NCBI RefSeq assembly: GCF_014205075.1
Contig: NZ_JACHMU010000001.1
Location: 310,001 to 374,000 of the forward strand
Reading direction: 5' to 3'
DNA from: Microbacterium ginsengiterrae
GTDB lineage: Bacteria > Actinomycetota > Actinomycetes > Actinomycetales > Microbacteriaceae
DNA length: 64,000 nt
Part shown: in pieces, positions 1-9,149 of the stretch
Position numbering within the stretch: position 1 is the stretch's first letter
How the letters are laid out: every line of letters starts with the position of its first letter
Position numbers and translations under genes: made by a program
The notes under the pieces: model-generated
Database searches by the model: none
The model's input: only the letters and a program-made list of their open reading frames with translations
Told to the model about the DNA's origin: nothing

Positions 1-376
1 GGTCGGAGATCTCGCGCACCATCGCGCGAGCGGCTGCGAGATCGAGACGACCGCCGAAACGCGTCTTCTCATGCCCGAGCATCACGTTCTCCGCCACGGT
101 GAAGACGGGGATGAGCATGAAGTGCTGGTGCACCATGCCGATGCCGGCCGCCATCGCGTCGCCGGGCCCGGCGAAGTGCTGTTCCACATCGTCCAGGAGG
201 ATCTCGCCCTCGTCGGCCTGATAGAGGCCGTACAGCACGTTCATCAGGGTGGACTTGCCTGCGCCGTTCTCACCGAGGAGACAGTGGATCTCCCCCGGTG
301 CGATCGTGAGATCGATGTGGTCGTTGGCCGTCAGCGCGCCGAACCTCTTCGTAATGCCGCGCAGTTCAAGCTTCAT
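1..376 (-). CDS. ABC transporter ATP-binding protein, BMP/nucleoside-type system (N-terminal part, cut by window edge)
   Basis: Only the first roughly 125 residues lie in the window; the gene runs off the left edge. The protein starts MKLELRGITKRFGALTAND and has a Walker A motif GENGAGKST near residues 35-43 and a Q-loop region (HQHFMLIPVFTVAENVML). This start is typical of the long double-ATPase proteins (YufO/NupO or RbsA-like) that energise BMP-family uptake systems. The ATG at 376 follows an AGGA element. The gene upstream on the same strand encodes a BMP lipoprotein and a strong hairpin separates the two, so this is the second gene of an uptake operon whose permeases should lie outside the window. 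Nucleoside transport is inferred from the family and is not visible in the sequence. Confidence 0.85.
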   Translation of the reverse strand, partial: MKLELRGITKRFGALTANDHIDLTIAPGEIHCLLGENGAGKSTLMNVLYGLYQADEGEILLDDVEQHFAGPGDAMAAGIGMVHQHFMLIPVFTVAENVMLGHEKTRFGGRLDLAAARAMVREISD

Positions 377-437
377 GTGTAGATCCTAATCAGCAAAGGT
401 GCTTCACCCCAGGCGCCTGTAGGCCCCTGGGCATCGG

Positions 438-472
438 CAGGGGGAGGTCGGCGGCTGGCCGACCTCCCCCTG
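438..472 (-). terminator. Hairpin between BMP lipoprotein gene and its ATPase gene
   Basis: Perfect 15-bp inverted repeat (438-452 with 458-472) and a 5-base loop. No run of U follows on the minus strand, so it is more likely a partial terminator or 3'-end stabiliser that lets the binding-protein gene be expressed above the ATPase gene. A second, weaker hairpin (CCCAGG/CCTGGG) lies at about 409-431. Confidence 0.65.
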
Positions 473-489
473 TCAGGGTCGTTCCTCGA

Positions 490-1569
490 TCAGTTGAGGT
501 ACGAGGTGACGGTGACCTCACCGTCGATGATCTGCTGCTGCAGCTCCTGCACGGCCGCCCACAGATCGGCGTCGACCTTGTCCTGGAAGTTGTGCAGCTC
601 GGCGATGCCGACGCCCTCGTTCTCCAGGGTGCCGATGTACGCCTCGGCGTCGAACTCGCCGTCGGCGCTGCTCATGGTCGCCTCGTAGGTCGACAGCTTC
701 ATGTCCTTGAGGATCGACGTCAGCACGTAGTCCTCGGTGCTCGGGTCCGTGACGAACAGGTCGGCGTCAGTACCGATGAGCGCGATGTCGCGGCCGGACT
801 CCTTGATGGCCTGGAGTGCCGACTGGTAGATCGGGCCACCGACGGGCAGCAGCACGTCGACGCCCTGGTTGATGATGTTCTCTGCGGTCGACTTGGCCTC
901 GGGCCCGGCCTCGAAGCCACCGGTGAAGGACGTCATTCCGAAGACCTCGACGGACGCGTCGTTCTCCTCGTTGTAGTACTCGACGCCCTGCTTGAAGCCG
1001 TCCATGAAGATCGTGACGGTGGGGAACTCCATGCCGCCGAAGGTGCCGACCTTGCCGGACTCGGAGTAACCGGCCGACAGGTAGCCCGCGAGGAACGCGG
1101 CCTGGGCGGTGTCGTACAGCAGCGGCTTGACGTTGTCGGCGTCCTTGGTGCCGTCGAAGTCGTTGTCCGCAGCGTCGTCGACGAGGATGAAGTCGACGTC
1201 GGCGTTGGCGTTGGCCGCCTCGACCGTGGCGGCGGAGAGTGCGAAACCGACCGCGACGATCGCGTTGCAGCCCTGCGAGACGAGGCTCTCGATGTTCGGG
1301 GCGAAGTCGGTCTCGCTGTTGGACTCGACGTTCTTGTAGTCGACGCCGAGCTCGTCAGCGGCCTCGACGACACCCTCGTAGGACAGCTGGTTGAACGACT
1401 TGTCGTCGAACCCGCCGGCATCGGAGACGATGCAGGGAAGGAAATCGATCGTCTCGCCGCCCGCGTCTGCGCCGTTCTCCTCAGGAGCGGCCCCACAGCC
1501 TGCGAGTGCGACGGCGACGCCCGTCGCCACGAGCGCGGCGAGAGCGCGCTTTCGGGTGGAAATGGTCAC
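490..1569 (-). CDS. BMP family ABC transporter substrate-binding lipoprotein
   Basis: 359-residue exported lipoprotein. The N-terminus is basic (TISTRKR) and hydrophobic, ending in a lipobox ALAGC, so the mature protein is anchored by its cysteine to the outer face of the membrane. The body matches the BMP/Med family: DFLPCIVSDAGGFDDKSFNQ is its hallmark start, followed by GFALSAATVEAA and the GTDAD segment. Family members bind purine nucleosides or related ligands. Of two in-frame GTG codons, the one at 1569 is preferred because GGAGG lies five bases upstream; the codon at 1581 overlaps that ribosome-binding site. It is the first gene of the operon with the ATPase at 376. Confidence 0.9.
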   Translation of the reverse strand: MTISTRKRALAALVATGVAVALAGCGAAPEENGADAGGETIDFLPCIVSDAGGFDDKSFNQLSYEGVVEAADELGVDYKNVESNSETDFAPNIESLVSQGCNAIVAVGFALSAATVEAANANADVDFILVDDAADNDFDGTKDADNVKPLLYDTAQAAFLAGYLSAGYSESGKVGTFGGMEFPTVTIFMDGFKQGVEYYNEENDASVEVFGMTSFTGGFEAGPEAKSTAENIINQGVDVLLPVGGPIYQSALQAIKESGRDIALIGTDADLFVTDPSTEDYVLTSILKDMKLSTYEATMSSADGEFDAEAYIGTLENEGVGIAELHNFQDKVDADLWAAVQELQQQIIDGEVTVTSYLN

Positions 1570-1653
1570 GTAAGCCTCCACGACTACTGGCCTGCGCCGA
1601 TCGCAAGGCCCCGTCTGCCCAAGTTACCCAGTGGGACGCCCCGCTCGAGCACC

Positions 1654-1682
1654 GTTGCGGTTAATGGTTATGAACTCGCAAC
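1654..1682 (-). promoter_or_regulatory. AT-rich upstream region of BMP operon with GTTGCG/CGCAAC inverted repeat
   Basis: Between the manC stop and the BMP lipoprotein there is an unusually AT-rich patch (TTAATGGTTATGAAC on the plus strand) framed by GTTGCG at 1654-1659 and CGCAAC at 1677-1682. Its position fits a promoter/operator for the BMP operon. I could not assign a clear -35/-10 pair. Confidence 0.4.
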
Positions 1683-1696
1683 AGAGACCGAGCGGT

Positions 1697-2812
1697 CTAG
1701 AGAACGTCTCCTCGGCCGGTGAGTTTCAGCGATTCCACCACGCCCTTGACCCGCTGGGCGTGCTCGGTCGTGGTGACGAGCAGCGCGTCGGGGGTGTCGA
1801 CGACGACGATGTCCTGCACACCGACGAGGCTGATCACCCTCGAGGTCTGACTGACGAGGATCCCGGTGGCGGCATCCGACAGCACGCGCGCCCGTGGGCC
1901 GAGCACCGCGAGGTCGTTCTTGCGGCCGCCGGCGATGAGCTTGGTGAGCGAGGCGAAGTCACCGACGTCGTCCCAGTCGAAGTGTCCGGGGATCACCGCG
2001 AGTCGCCCCTTGTCCGCTGCGGGCTCGGCGACCGCGTAGTCGATGGCGATCTTCTTGATCCCCGGCCACACGCGGTCGACGACGGGACCGCGCCGTTCGC
2101 GGTCGTCCCACGCCTCGGCGAGCTCCATGAGCCCGGCGTGCAGGGCCGGTTCGTTCGCGGCGATCTCGTCCAGCAGCACGCTCGCCTTGGAGATGAACAT
2201 GCCCGCGTTCCAGAGGAAGGACCGGTCGGCGTAGTACTCCTTCGCCGTCTCGAGGTCGGGCTTCTCGACGAAGCGCTCGACGGTCGCGGCCTCCGGCGCG
2301 CGATCGACGATCAACTCGCCACCCTTCTGGATGTAGCCGAATCCGACCGACGGCTCCGACGGCTGGATGCCGATCGTGCAGATGTACCCGGCGCGCGCGA
2401 CGGCGACGGCCTGCTCGACGGCGAACTCGAACGTACGCGTCCCTCGGATGACGTGATCGGCGGCGAACGACCCGATGATGACGTCAGGGTCGCGGCGGTG
2501 CAGGATGGCGGCGGCGAGACCGATGGCGGCGGCGGAGTCGCGCGGCTCGGACTCGAGGAAGACGTTCTTGTCGGGGATGCCCGGCAGCTGCGCCTCGACC
2601 GCCGCGCGGTGCGCGCGACCGGTGACCACGGCGATGCGGTCAGGGCCGGTGAGCGGCTCCAACCGATCCCAGGTGTCCCGCAGCAGTGAATTACCAGATC
2701 CCGTCAGGTCGTGCAGGAACTTGGGCGCATCCGCACGCGACAGCGGCCAGAGCCGGCTGCCGATGCCGCCGGCGGGGATCACGGCGTAGAAGTCATCGAA
2801 CGGCGAGGTCAT
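1697..2812 (-). CDS. manC: Mannose-1-phosphate guanylyltransferase
   Basis: 371 residues, a nucleotidyltransferase that makes GDP-mannose from mannose-1-phosphate and GTP in the cytoplasm. The signature PAGGIGSRLWPLSR is near the N-terminus, with VERFVEKPD and the FLWNAGMF segment further on, all typical of the ManC/GMP family. GDP-mannose would supply cell-wall glycans and, through polyprenyl-phosphate mannose, the O-mannosyltransferase encoded at 62433. The start is the ATG of MTSPFDDFYAVIPAGG. A TACGCT box lies six bases before it with no Shine-Dalgarno sequence, so the mRNA is probably leaderless. A longer reading from 2854 runs through the promoter. Divergent from sdhC. Confidence 0.93.
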   Translation of the reverse strand: MTSPFDDFYAVIPAGGIGSRLWPLSRADAPKFLHDLTGSGNSLLRDTWDRLEPLTGPDRIAVVTGRAHRAAVEAQLPGIPDKNVFLESEPRDSAAAIGLAAAILHRRDPDVIIGSFAADHVIRGTRTFEFAVEQAVAVARAGYICTIGIQPSEPSVGFGYIQKGGELIVDRAPEAATVERFVEKPDLETAKEYYADRSFLWNAGMFISKASVLLDEIAANEPALHAGLMELAEAWDDRERRGPVVDRVWPGIKKIAIDYAVAEPAADKGRLAVIPGHFDWDDVGDFASLTKLIAGGRKNDLAVLGPRARVLSDAATGILVSQTSRVISLVGVQDIVVVDTPDALLVTTTEHAQRVKGVVESLKLTGRGDVL

Positions 2813-2837
2813 GGCTTCAGCGTAGTGGGAACGGAAA

Positions 2838-2851
2838 TCTCGACATCGAGA
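2838..2851. promoter_or_regulatory. Palindrome in the manC-sdhC divergent promoter region
   Basis: TCTCGACATCGAGA: six-base arms TCTCGA/TCGAGA around CA. It lies just upstream of the probable leaderless manC -10 (TACGCT, 2819-2824) and about 130 bases before the sdhC start. It could be an operator for either gene. The regulator is unknown. Confidence 0.5.
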
Positions 2852-2978
2852 CACTTAGGTCACCCTTCGTCGCTCAGGTTGATGATCGGGAATAGGATGG
2901 ACGACGATCGGGCACGCCCTGCGGTCGGTTCGGACCCAGCGCGTGCTACCGACCTCGCATCGATCAGGGAGGACGACC

Positions 2979-3413
2979 GTGTCCGCAGGCTCTCGCTTGG
3001 CACCGTCGATTTCGGAAACCACATCCAAGTCCCCGCGCGGCACGCTGTATCGCGGTCGCGAGGGAATGTGGTCGTGGGTGCTTCATCGCATCACCGGAGT
3101 CGCCATCTTCTTCTTCCTCTTGGTGCATGTGCTCGACACGGCGCTGATCCGGGTGTCCCCCGAGGCGTACAACGCCGTGATCGGCACGTACAAGAACGAG
3201 ATCATGGCCTTGGGCGAAGTCGTCCTCGTCGCCGCGATCGTGTTCCACGCGATCAACGGTCTGCGCATCATCGCCGTCGACTTCTGGTCGAAGGGCGCGC
3301 GCTACCAGCGCCAGCTGTTCTGGGGCGTCATCGCCGTCTGGATCGTGCTGATGGCAGGATTCGCACCGCGCCACCTCATGCTCGCGTTCGCCGGATTCGG
3401 AGGGGGCCACTGA
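2979..3413 (+). CDS. sdhC: Succinate dehydrogenase cytochrome b556 subunit
   Basis: 144-residue membrane anchor of complex II. It carries RGREGMWSWVLHRITGVAIF, the family signature with heme-region Ser/His and Arg, and three transmembrane segments, with His residues in LVHVLD and AIVFHAINGLRII placed as heme ligands. The start is the GTG at 2979, supported by GGGAGGA ending five bases upstream; a longer reading from 2943 lacks such a site. First gene of sdhCDAB. Its stop overlaps the sdhD start in the sequence TGATG, so the two anchors are translationally coupled. Confidence 0.93.
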   Translation: MSAGSRLAPSISETTSKSPRGTLYRGREGMWSWVLHRITGVAIFFFLLVHVLDTALIRVSPEAYNAVIGTYKNEIMALGEVVLVAAIVFHAINGLRIIAVDFWSKGARYQRQLFWGVIAVWIVLMAGFAPRHLMLAFAGFGGGH

Positions 3414-3865
3414 TGTCCGCACAGACCGTCGCCGCACCGGCGCGCCGCCGTCGGGGTGTCAACCTCGAGAAGTGGGGCTGGGTGTTCATGCGCGCCTCGG
3501 GCGTCGTGCTCGTCGTGCTCATCTTCGGCCACCTGTTCATCAACCTGATGGTGGGTGAGGGCATCCACGCGCTGGACTTCGCCTTCATCGCCGGCAAGTT
3601 CGCCACGCCGTTCTGGCAGTGGTGGGACGTGCTGATGCTGTGGCTCGCGCTGATCCACGGCAGCAACGGCATGCGCACCATCGTCAACGACTACGTGACC
3701 ACCCCCGGTGTCCGTAAGACGCTCGTGTGGGCGATCGGCCTCGCAGCCGGCCTGCTCATCGTCCTCGGCACCCTGGTCGTGTTCACCTTCGACCCCTGCC
3801 TCGGCGTGACCCAGGACAGCGTCCTGTGGGAACAGTGCGTCTCGCTGGGCGTCGTCGGCAACTGA
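3413..3865 (+). CDS. sdhD: Succinate dehydrogenase hydrophobic membrane anchor subunit
   Basis: 150 residues with an Arg-rich cytoplasmic N-terminus ([20 protein letters not shown]) and three transmembrane helices. The His residues in [13 protein letters not shown] and [17 protein letters not shown] are expected to serve heme and quinone binding. The C-terminal tail after the third helix carries two Cys (FDPCLGV and WEQCVSLG), a common feature of actinobacterial SdhD. The start is the ATG of TGATG shared with the sdhC stop. With SdhC it anchors SdhAB at the inner face of the membrane for menaquinone-linked succinate oxidation. Confidence 0.9.
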   Translation: MSAQTVAAPARRRRGVNLEKWGWVFMRASGVVLVVLIFGHLFINLMVGEGIHALDFAFIAGKFATPFWQWWDVLMLWLALIHGSNGMRTIVNDYVTTPGVRKTLVWAIGLAAGLLIVLGTLVVFTFDPCLGVTQDSVLWEQCVSLGVVGN

Positions 3866-3882
3866 GAAGAGAGCTACGAGAA

Positions 3883-5688
3883 GTGACTACTGAGACGCAG
3901 GATTCCGTCGTCCGCGACGGCGTGCACTACCACCAGTTCGACGTCGTCATCGTCGGCGCGGGCGGCGCGGGGATGCGCGCGGCCATCGAGGCAGGGCCCG
4001 GCGCCAAGACCGCGGTGATCTCCAAGCTCTACCCCACGCGCTCGCACACGGGTGCCGCCCAGGGTGGCATGGCCGCCGCACTGGCGAACGTCGAAGAGGA
4101 CAGCTGGGAGTGGCACACCTTCGACACCGTCAAGGGCGGCGACTACCTCGTCGACCAGGACGCGGCCGAGATCCTGGCCAAGGAGGCCATCGACGCCGTC
4201 ATCGACCTCGAGAACATGGGTCTGCCGTTCAACCGCACCCCCGAGGGCAAGATCGACCAGCGCCGCTTCGGCGGTCACACCGCCGAGCACGGCAAGACGC
4301 CGGTGCGCCGCGCCTGCTACGCCGCCGACCGCACCGGACACATGATCCTGCAGACGCTGTTCCAGAACTGCGTCAAACTCGGCATCAACTTCTTCAACGA
4401 GTTCTACGTGCTCGACCTCATCACGGTCAAGGGCGAGGACGGCGGCACGCAGGTCGCCGGCGTCGTCGCATACGACCTCGCCACGGGCGAGCTGCACGTG
4501 TTCCAGGCCAAGTCCGTCGTCTTCGCGACCGGTGGCTTCGGCAAGATCTTCAAGACGACGTCGAACGCCCACACCCTGACGGGCGACGGCGTCGGCATCA
4601 TCTGGCGCAAGAACCTGCCGCTCGAGGACATGGAGTTCTTCCAGTTCCACCCGACCGGTCTCGCCGGTCTCGGCATCCTGCTCACCGAGGGCGCCCGCGG
4701 TGAGGGCGCGATCCTTCGCAACGAGTCGGGCGAGCGGTTCATGGAGCGCTACGCCCCCACGATCAAGGACCTCGCGCCCCGCGACATCGTCGCCCGCTCG
4801 ATGGTCCAGGAGGTCCTCGACGGCCGCGGCGCCGGTCCCCACAAGGACTACGTGTACCTCGACTGCACGCACCTCGGCGCCGAGGTCCTCGAGACCAAGC
4901 TCCCCGACATCACCGAGTTCGCACGCACCTACCTCGGTGTCGACCCGGTGACCGACCCTGTGCCCGTGATGCCGACCGCGCACTACGCCATGGGCGGCAT
5001 CCCCACCAACAACAACGCAGAGGTCCTCGCCGACAACGACACCGTCGTCCCAGGACTGTACGCCGCCGGTGAGTGCGCCTGTGTCTCGGTGCACGGCTCG
5101 AACCGTCTCGGCACCAACTCGCTGCTGGACATCAACGTCTTCGGAAAGCGCGCAGGCAACAACGCCGTCGCCTATGCGAAGACGGCAGAGTTCGTGCCGC
5201 TCCCGGAGAACCCGGCCGGTTTCGTCAAGGGGATGCTCGAGGACCTGCGCAACAGCAAGGGGACAGAGCGCGTCGCCGTCCTCCGCAAGAAGCTCCAGGA
5301 GGAGATGGACCGCGGAGCTCAGGTCTTCCGCACCCACGAGTCCCTCGAGCACGTGCTCGGCGTCATCGCAGAACTCCGCGAGCGCTACCGGAACGTGTAC
5401 ATCGACGACAAGGGCCACCGGTTCAACACCGATCTGCTCGAGGCCGTCGAGCTCGGCTTCCTGCTCGACATCGCCGAGGTCGTGGTCTACGCCGCGCAGA
5501 ACCGTGAGGAGAGCCGTGGCGGTCACATGCGCGACGACTTCCCCAAGCGCGACGACGAGAACTGGATGAAGCACACCATGGCGTATCTGACCGGCGACCC
5601 GCACTCGTCGACGCCCGCCGATCACATCAGACTCGACTCGAAGCCGGTCGTCCAGACCCGCTACCAGCCGATGGAGAGGAAGTACTGA
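3883..5688 (+). CDS. sdhA: Succinate dehydrogenase flavoprotein subunit
   Basis: 601 residues. [14 protein letters not shown] is the FAD-binding Rossmann fold near residue 22. SHTGAAQGG contains the His that carries covalent FAD. FHPTGL and the [22 protein letters not shown] block are active-site and flavin contacts. The enzyme oxidises succinate to fumarate and passes electrons to SdhB. The start is taken at the GTG 17 bases after sdhD; the longer open frame upstream lies inside sdhD. Two bases separate its stop from the sdhB start. Confidence 0.97.
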   Translation: MTTETQDSVVRDGVHYHQFDVVIVGAGGAGMRAAIEAGPGAKTAVISKLYPTRSHTGAAQGGMAAALANVEEDSWEWHTFDTVKGGDYLVDQDAAEILAKEAIDAVIDLENMGLPFNRTPEGKIDQRRFGGHTAEHGKTPVRRACYAADRTGHMILQTLFQNCVKLGINFFNEFYVLDLITVKGEDGGTQVAGVVAYDLATGELHVFQAKSVVFATGGFGKIFKTTSNAHTLTGDGVGIIWRKNLPLEDMEFFQFHPTGLAGLGILLTEGARGEGAILRNESGERFMERYAPTIKDLAPRDIVARSMVQEVLDGRGAGPHKDYVYLDCTHLGAEVLETKLPDITEFARTYLGVDPVTDPVPVMPTAHYAMGGIPTNNNAEVLADNDTVVPGLYAAGECACVSVHGSNRLGTNSLLDINVFGKRAGNNAVAYAKTAEFVPLPENPAGFVKGMLEDLRNSKGTERVAVLRKKLQEEMDRGAQVFRTHESLEHVLGVIAELRERYRNVYIDDKGHRFNTDLLEAVELGFLLDIAEVVVYAAQNREESRGGHMRDDFPKRDDENWMKHTMAYLTGDPHSSTPADHIRLDSKPVVQTRYQPMERKY

Positions 5689-5690
5689 GC

Positions 5691-6452
5691 ATGTCGAACG
5701 CCGTCGCAGAGGCACCCGCCGCCGCAGACCCGGCCGTCCAGTCGTTCCTGGTCACCTTCATCATCCGCCGTTTCGACCCCGAGCAGGACACCGAGCCCCG
5801 CTGGGTCGACTACGACGTCGAGCTGTTCTCCACGGACCGCGTCCTCGACGCCCTGCACAAGATCAAGTGGGAGGTCGACGGTTCGCTGTCCTTCCGCCGC
5901 TCCTGCGCGCACGGCATCTGCGGTTCGGACGCCATGCGCATCAACGGGCGCAACCGTCTGGCGTGCAAGACGCTGATCAAGGACCTCGACATCTCGAAGC
6001 CGATCTACGTCGAAGCGATCAAGGGACTCCCCCTCGAGAAGGACCTCATCGTCGACATGGAGCCGTTCTTCGCCTCCTACCGCGAAGTCCAGCCGTTCCT
6101 CGTCGCCAACACCGCGCCGGAGAAGGGCAAGGAGCGCGTGCAGTCGATCGCCGACCGTGCGATCTTCGACGACACCACCAAGTGCATCCTCTGCGCCGCC
6201 TGCACCTCGTCGTGCCCGGTGTTCTGGACGGACGGGCAGTACTTCGGCCCCGCGGCCATCGTCAACGCGCACCGGTTCATCTTCGACTCGCGCGACGACA
6301 ACGCCGAGGTCCGCCTCGACATCCTCAACGACAAGGAAGGCGTCTGGCGCTGCCGTACGACCTTCAACTGCTCGGAGGCCTGCCCCCGCGGCATCGAGGT
6401 CACGAAGGCGATCGCCGAGGTCAAGCAGGCCGTCCTGCGCGGCCGCCCCTGA
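5691..6452 (+). CDS. sdhB: Succinate dehydrogenase iron-sulfur subunit
   Basis: 253 residues. The N-terminal ferredoxin domain has the [2Fe-2S] cysteines in CAHGICGSD and a further Cys in RLACKTL. The C-terminal domain has CILCAACTSSCP for the [4Fe-4S] cluster and CSEACPRGI for the [3Fe-4S] cluster. It carries electrons from SdhA to the quinone site in SdhCD. Last gene of sdhCDAB. The ATG directly follows the sdhA stop, with AGAGGAAG just upstream inside sdhA. Confidence 0.97.
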   Translation: MSNAVAEAPAAADPAVQSFLVTFIIRRFDPEQDTEPRWVDYDVELFSTDRVLDALHKIKWEVDGSLSFRRSCAHGICGSDAMRINGRNRLACKTLIKDLDISKPIYVEAIKGLPLEKDLIVDMEPFFASYREVQPFLVANTAPEKGKERVQSIADRAIFDDTTKCILCAACTSSCPVFWTDGQYFGPAAIVNAHRFIFDSRDDNAEVRLDILNDKEGVWRCRTTFNCSEACPRGIEVTKAIAEVKQAVLRGRP

Positions 6453-6513
6453 TCGACGTCCGAGCGCGCCGCTCCCCTGTTCCGGTGCGATAGCTGCTGA
6501 GTAGGGTGAAGGA

Positions 6514-7653
6514 ATGTCGGAGGAGCGAGTCCCGCTGCGCGAGCGCCTCGAGGGCCCACTCGAGCGCGCCACGGAACTGAAGGACCGCACGCTCGAGATC
6601 TTCGTCGTCCGCGTGTGGCGAGGGTTTCTCAGGGGCAACGGGTTCCTGCTCTCCGCAGGGATGAGCTATTACGTCCTCTTCTCGCTGTTCGCCATCGTCT
6701 TCGTCAGCTTCGCGGCGGTCGGCCTCTGGCTGGGCGCGAGCGAGCAGGCGATCGACATGCTCATCCGCCTGGCCAACAGTTACCTTCCTGGGCTGATCGG
6801 CGAGCCGGGGCTCATCAGCCGACAGCAGGTCGTCGACATCGCGACGACCAGCACGGGTCTGCTGAGTCTCACCGGTGCCGTCGCCGTCGGTTTCGCCGCA
6901 TGGACGGCGATCTCGGCGGTGACGTTCACGCGACGAGCGATCCGCGACATCTTCGGGCTGCCCTTCGACACCCGCTCCTACTGGGTGCTCAAAGGGCGCG
7001 ATCTCATCGCCGGTGTGCTGTTCGGGTGCGCGCTGCTGCTCGGTGCCGCCCTGAGCGTGCTCAGCGTCTGGGCGCTGGAGTGGCTGTTCGACGTGTTCAG
7101 TTGGGATGAGACGTCCTGGGTCATGTCGAGCGCTGGTCGGACGCTGTGGATGACGTCGGCGTTCCTCGTCGACGCCGGTGCTCTCGCGTCGCTGGTGCGC
7201 TTCCTCGTCGGCGCCGACCTGCGGTGGCGATTCATCTGGCCCGCCTCGCTCCTCGGCGGCGCGGCGATGGTGGTCCTTCAGCTCGCCGCCGGGCTTCTCC
7301 TGACCCGCGTGCCGAGCAACCCCCTGCTCGCGTCGTTCGCAGTGATCATCTCGCTTCTGCTGTGGTGCCGGCTGCTGTCGAGTGTCGTGCTCGTCGCGGC
7401 GTCGTGGATCGCCGTCACCGCGGCGGACCACGACCATCCGCTCGAGCTCGAGGACGAGGCTGCCGCCCGCCTCGCCGAGCAGGAGGCTCTCGTGCTGGCG
7501 GCCCGTGTGCAGCTGCGCCGGGCGCGCGATGCCTACGACACCGCGCCCTGGTACCGTCGCGCGCGCGCCGCCCGGGTCGTCCAGCGCGCACAGCGGGAAC
7601 TCGCGGAGGCGCTCGAGGATGCCGAGACGGAGGATGTCTCCGGCTCTCGTTAG
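6514..7653 (+). CDS. YihY/BrkB-family inner membrane protein
   Basis: 379 residues with about six transmembrane helices. Motifs typical of YihY/UPF0761 are visible: GNGFLLSAGMSYYVLFSLF near residue 43 and the small-residue-rich helices that follow. Formerly annotated as ribonuclease BN; the true role of the family is uncertain (proposed lipid or solute export). The last 85 residues form a charged Ala/Arg/Glu-rich tail, probably a cytoplasmic coiled coil, longer than in minimal family members. TAGGGT lies exactly six bases before the ATG, so it may be leaderless, although GAAGGA in that spacer could act as a weak ribosome-binding site. Confidence 0.85.
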   Translation: MSEERVPLRERLEGPLERATELKDRTLEIFVVRVWRGFLRGNGFLLSAGMSYYVLFSLFAIVFVSFAAVGLWLGASEQAIDMLIRLANSYLPGLIGEPGLISRQQVVDIATTSTGLLSLTGAVAVGFAAWTAISAVTFTRRAIRDIFGLPFDTRSYWVLKGRDLIAGVLFGCALLLGAALSVLSVWALEWLFDVFSWDETSWVMSSAGRTLWMTSAFLVDAGALASLVRFLVGADLRWRFIWPASLLGGAAMVVLQLAAGLLLTRVPSNPLLASFAVIISLLLWCRLLSSVVLVAASWIAVTAADHDHPLELEDEAAARLAEQEALVLAARVQLRRARDAYDTAPWYRRARAARVVQRAQRELAEALEDAETEDVSGSR

Positions 7654-7662
7654 GCTGGATGC

Positions 7663-8502
7663 ATGCCTCACCTGCGTATCGCCTCGGTCAACGTCAACGG
7701 GATCCGAGCGGCCGCTCGCAACGGTATGAGCACGTGGCTGGACTCGGCCGATGTCGACATCCTCACCCTGCAGGAGGTGCGCGGCCAGGACGAGCACCTC
7801 GAAGCCGCCCTGCCCGGGTGGTCGATCATCCACGATGAGAGCAGCGCGAAGGGCCGCGCGGGCGTGGCGATCGCCTCGCGCACTCCCGCTCTGGCCGCGC
7901 GCACCGCGTTCGGCGCCGACGACTTCGACTCCGCAGGGCGCTGGATCGAGGGCGACTTCCTCCTCGGCGACCGACCGCTCACCGTCGTCAGCGCCTACGT
8001 GCACTCCGGCGAGGCCGACACGCCCAAGCAGGAAGAGAAGTGGAAGTTCCTCGAGGCGTTCGGCTCCCGTCTCGGAGCCCTCGGGCAGGATGACGCACTC
8101 GCCCTCGTCACCGGCGACCTCAACGTCGGCCATCGCGAGCTCGACATCAAGAACTGGCGAGGGAACCGCAAGAAGGCGGGCTTCCTCCCCCGCGAGCGCG
8201 CATACTTCGACCGTTTCCTCGGCGAGGCCGGTGCCGAGGTCACGGGCGTCGACGGCTCCGTCGGTACCGGACTCGGCTGGGTCGACGTCGGGCGCCGCTT
8301 CCACGGTGAAGTCGACGGACCGTACACCTGGTGGTCCATGCGCGGGCAGGCGTTCGACAACGACTCCGGATGGCGGATCGACTACCACCTGGCGACGCCC
8401 GCGCTTGCGGAACGTGTGCAGGCCTACAGCGTCGCTCGCGCGGCGACGTACGCCGAACGCTGGAGCGACCACGCTCCGGTGATCGTCGACTACTCCTTCT
8501 GA
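7663..8502 (+). CDS. xth: Exodeoxyribonuclease III (AP endonuclease family)
   Basis: 279 residues. The endonuclease/exonuclease/phosphatase fold is shown by SVNVNGIRAA, TLQEVR (metal-binding Glu), GDLNVGHRELDIKN (catalytic Asp/Asn), GWRIDYHLAT and WSDHAPV (catalytic Asp-His pair). It would cut at abasic sites and trim 3' ends in base-excision repair. TAGGCT lies six bases before the ATG and overlaps the stop codon of yihY, so a leaderless transcript is likely. The 3' end overlaps the converging DUF4166 gene by 13 bp. Confidence 0.93.
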   Translation: MPHLRIASVNVNGIRAAARNGMSTWLDSADVDILTLQEVRGQDEHLEAALPGWSIIHDESSAKGRAGVAIASRTPALAARTAFGADDFDSAGRWIEGDFLLGDRPLTVVSAYVHSGEADTPKQEEKWKFLEAFGSRLGALGQDDALALVTGDLNVGHRELDIKNWRGNRKKAGFLPRERAYFDRFLGEAGAEVTGVDGSVGTGLGWVDVGRRFHGEVDGPYTWWSMRGQAFDNDSGWRIDYHLATPALAERVQAYSVARAATYAERWSDHAPVIVDYSF

Positions 8503-9149
8503 CCGGACGGGCGGTCCGGCTCAGCGCGAGGCTCGTACCGGAACCAACCGCGATACTCCATCACCGTCCCGAACAACGGGCTGCGCATGACCGCCGCGAT
8601 CGTTCGACGCTCATGCACGGGGTCGTAGCCGTTCTCGACGACACCGTCGATCCCCAGCAGCCGCGGCAGACGGATGACCCGGCCGAGGAGTCGGACGCGG
8701 CTCGCCCGTGTCGTCAGTCGCAACGCCCCCTGCGTCGTCACCGTGACGTCGAGCAGCACCTCGATCCGACCGAGATCACCGACCGTGTTGACGAGGGTCC
8801 CCGGTTCCCTACCGATGTGCAGCACATCGTCGAACCGCTCCTCGCCGCCGCGGAATCGGAAGGTGCGCGTCGCGACCAGGGCCCGCGCGCCGTTCGCTCC
8901 GATCGTGGCTCGTTCGACGAGCTCGAACGGCACATCGTGCTCACGGCGGGGCACCAGCAGCCCTGGTCCGACCAGCGGCCGCGCGAGATGCAGCATCCAT
9001 CGCCAGGGGCTGCCGGCGATCTCGAACACCCCGGTGCCGACCCCGATCATGCCCTCCGGCGGTCCGGCGACGTACTCCCGTACCTCCGGGGCGAGGCTGT
9101 CCGCATGCGCGCCGAGCGCGGCGAGGAAGACGGACCGGCGGGCGGTCAC
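8490..9149 (-). CDS. DUF4166 domain protein, second tandem copy
   Basis: 219 residues of unknown function. It resembles its upstream neighbour in layout: an N-terminal FLAALGAHADSLAPEVREYV, a central GTGVFEIAGSPWRWMLHLARP, a DVPFELVERAT segment, and a C-terminal half rich in beta-strand-like stretches (TTQGALRLTTRASRV; FGTVMEYRGWFRYEP). These match DUF4166, elsewhere found alone or fused to saccharopine-dehydrogenase-like enzymes. The GTG start overlaps the stop of the preceding gene (GTGA). Third gene of an SRPBCC-DUF4166-DUF4166 operon. No catalytic residues can be assigned. Its end overlaps the 3' end of xth. Confidence 0.75.
   Translation of the reverse strand: MTARRSVFLAALGAHADSLAPEVREYVAGPPEGMIGVGTGVFEIAGSPWRWMLHLARPLVGPGLLVPRREHDVPFELVERATIGANGARALVATRTFRFRGGEERFDDVLHIGREPGTLVNTVGDLGRIEVLLDVTVTTQGALRLTTRASRVRLLGRVIRLPRLLGIDGVVENGYDPVHERRTIAAVMRSPLFGTVMEYRGWFRYEPRAEPDRPSGQKE

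Noticed and set aside
3874..5715. Long minus-strand frame opposite sdhA
   Set aside because: sdhA carries all expected motifs on the plus strand. The antisense frame is Val/Arg/Asp-rich without recognisable domains.
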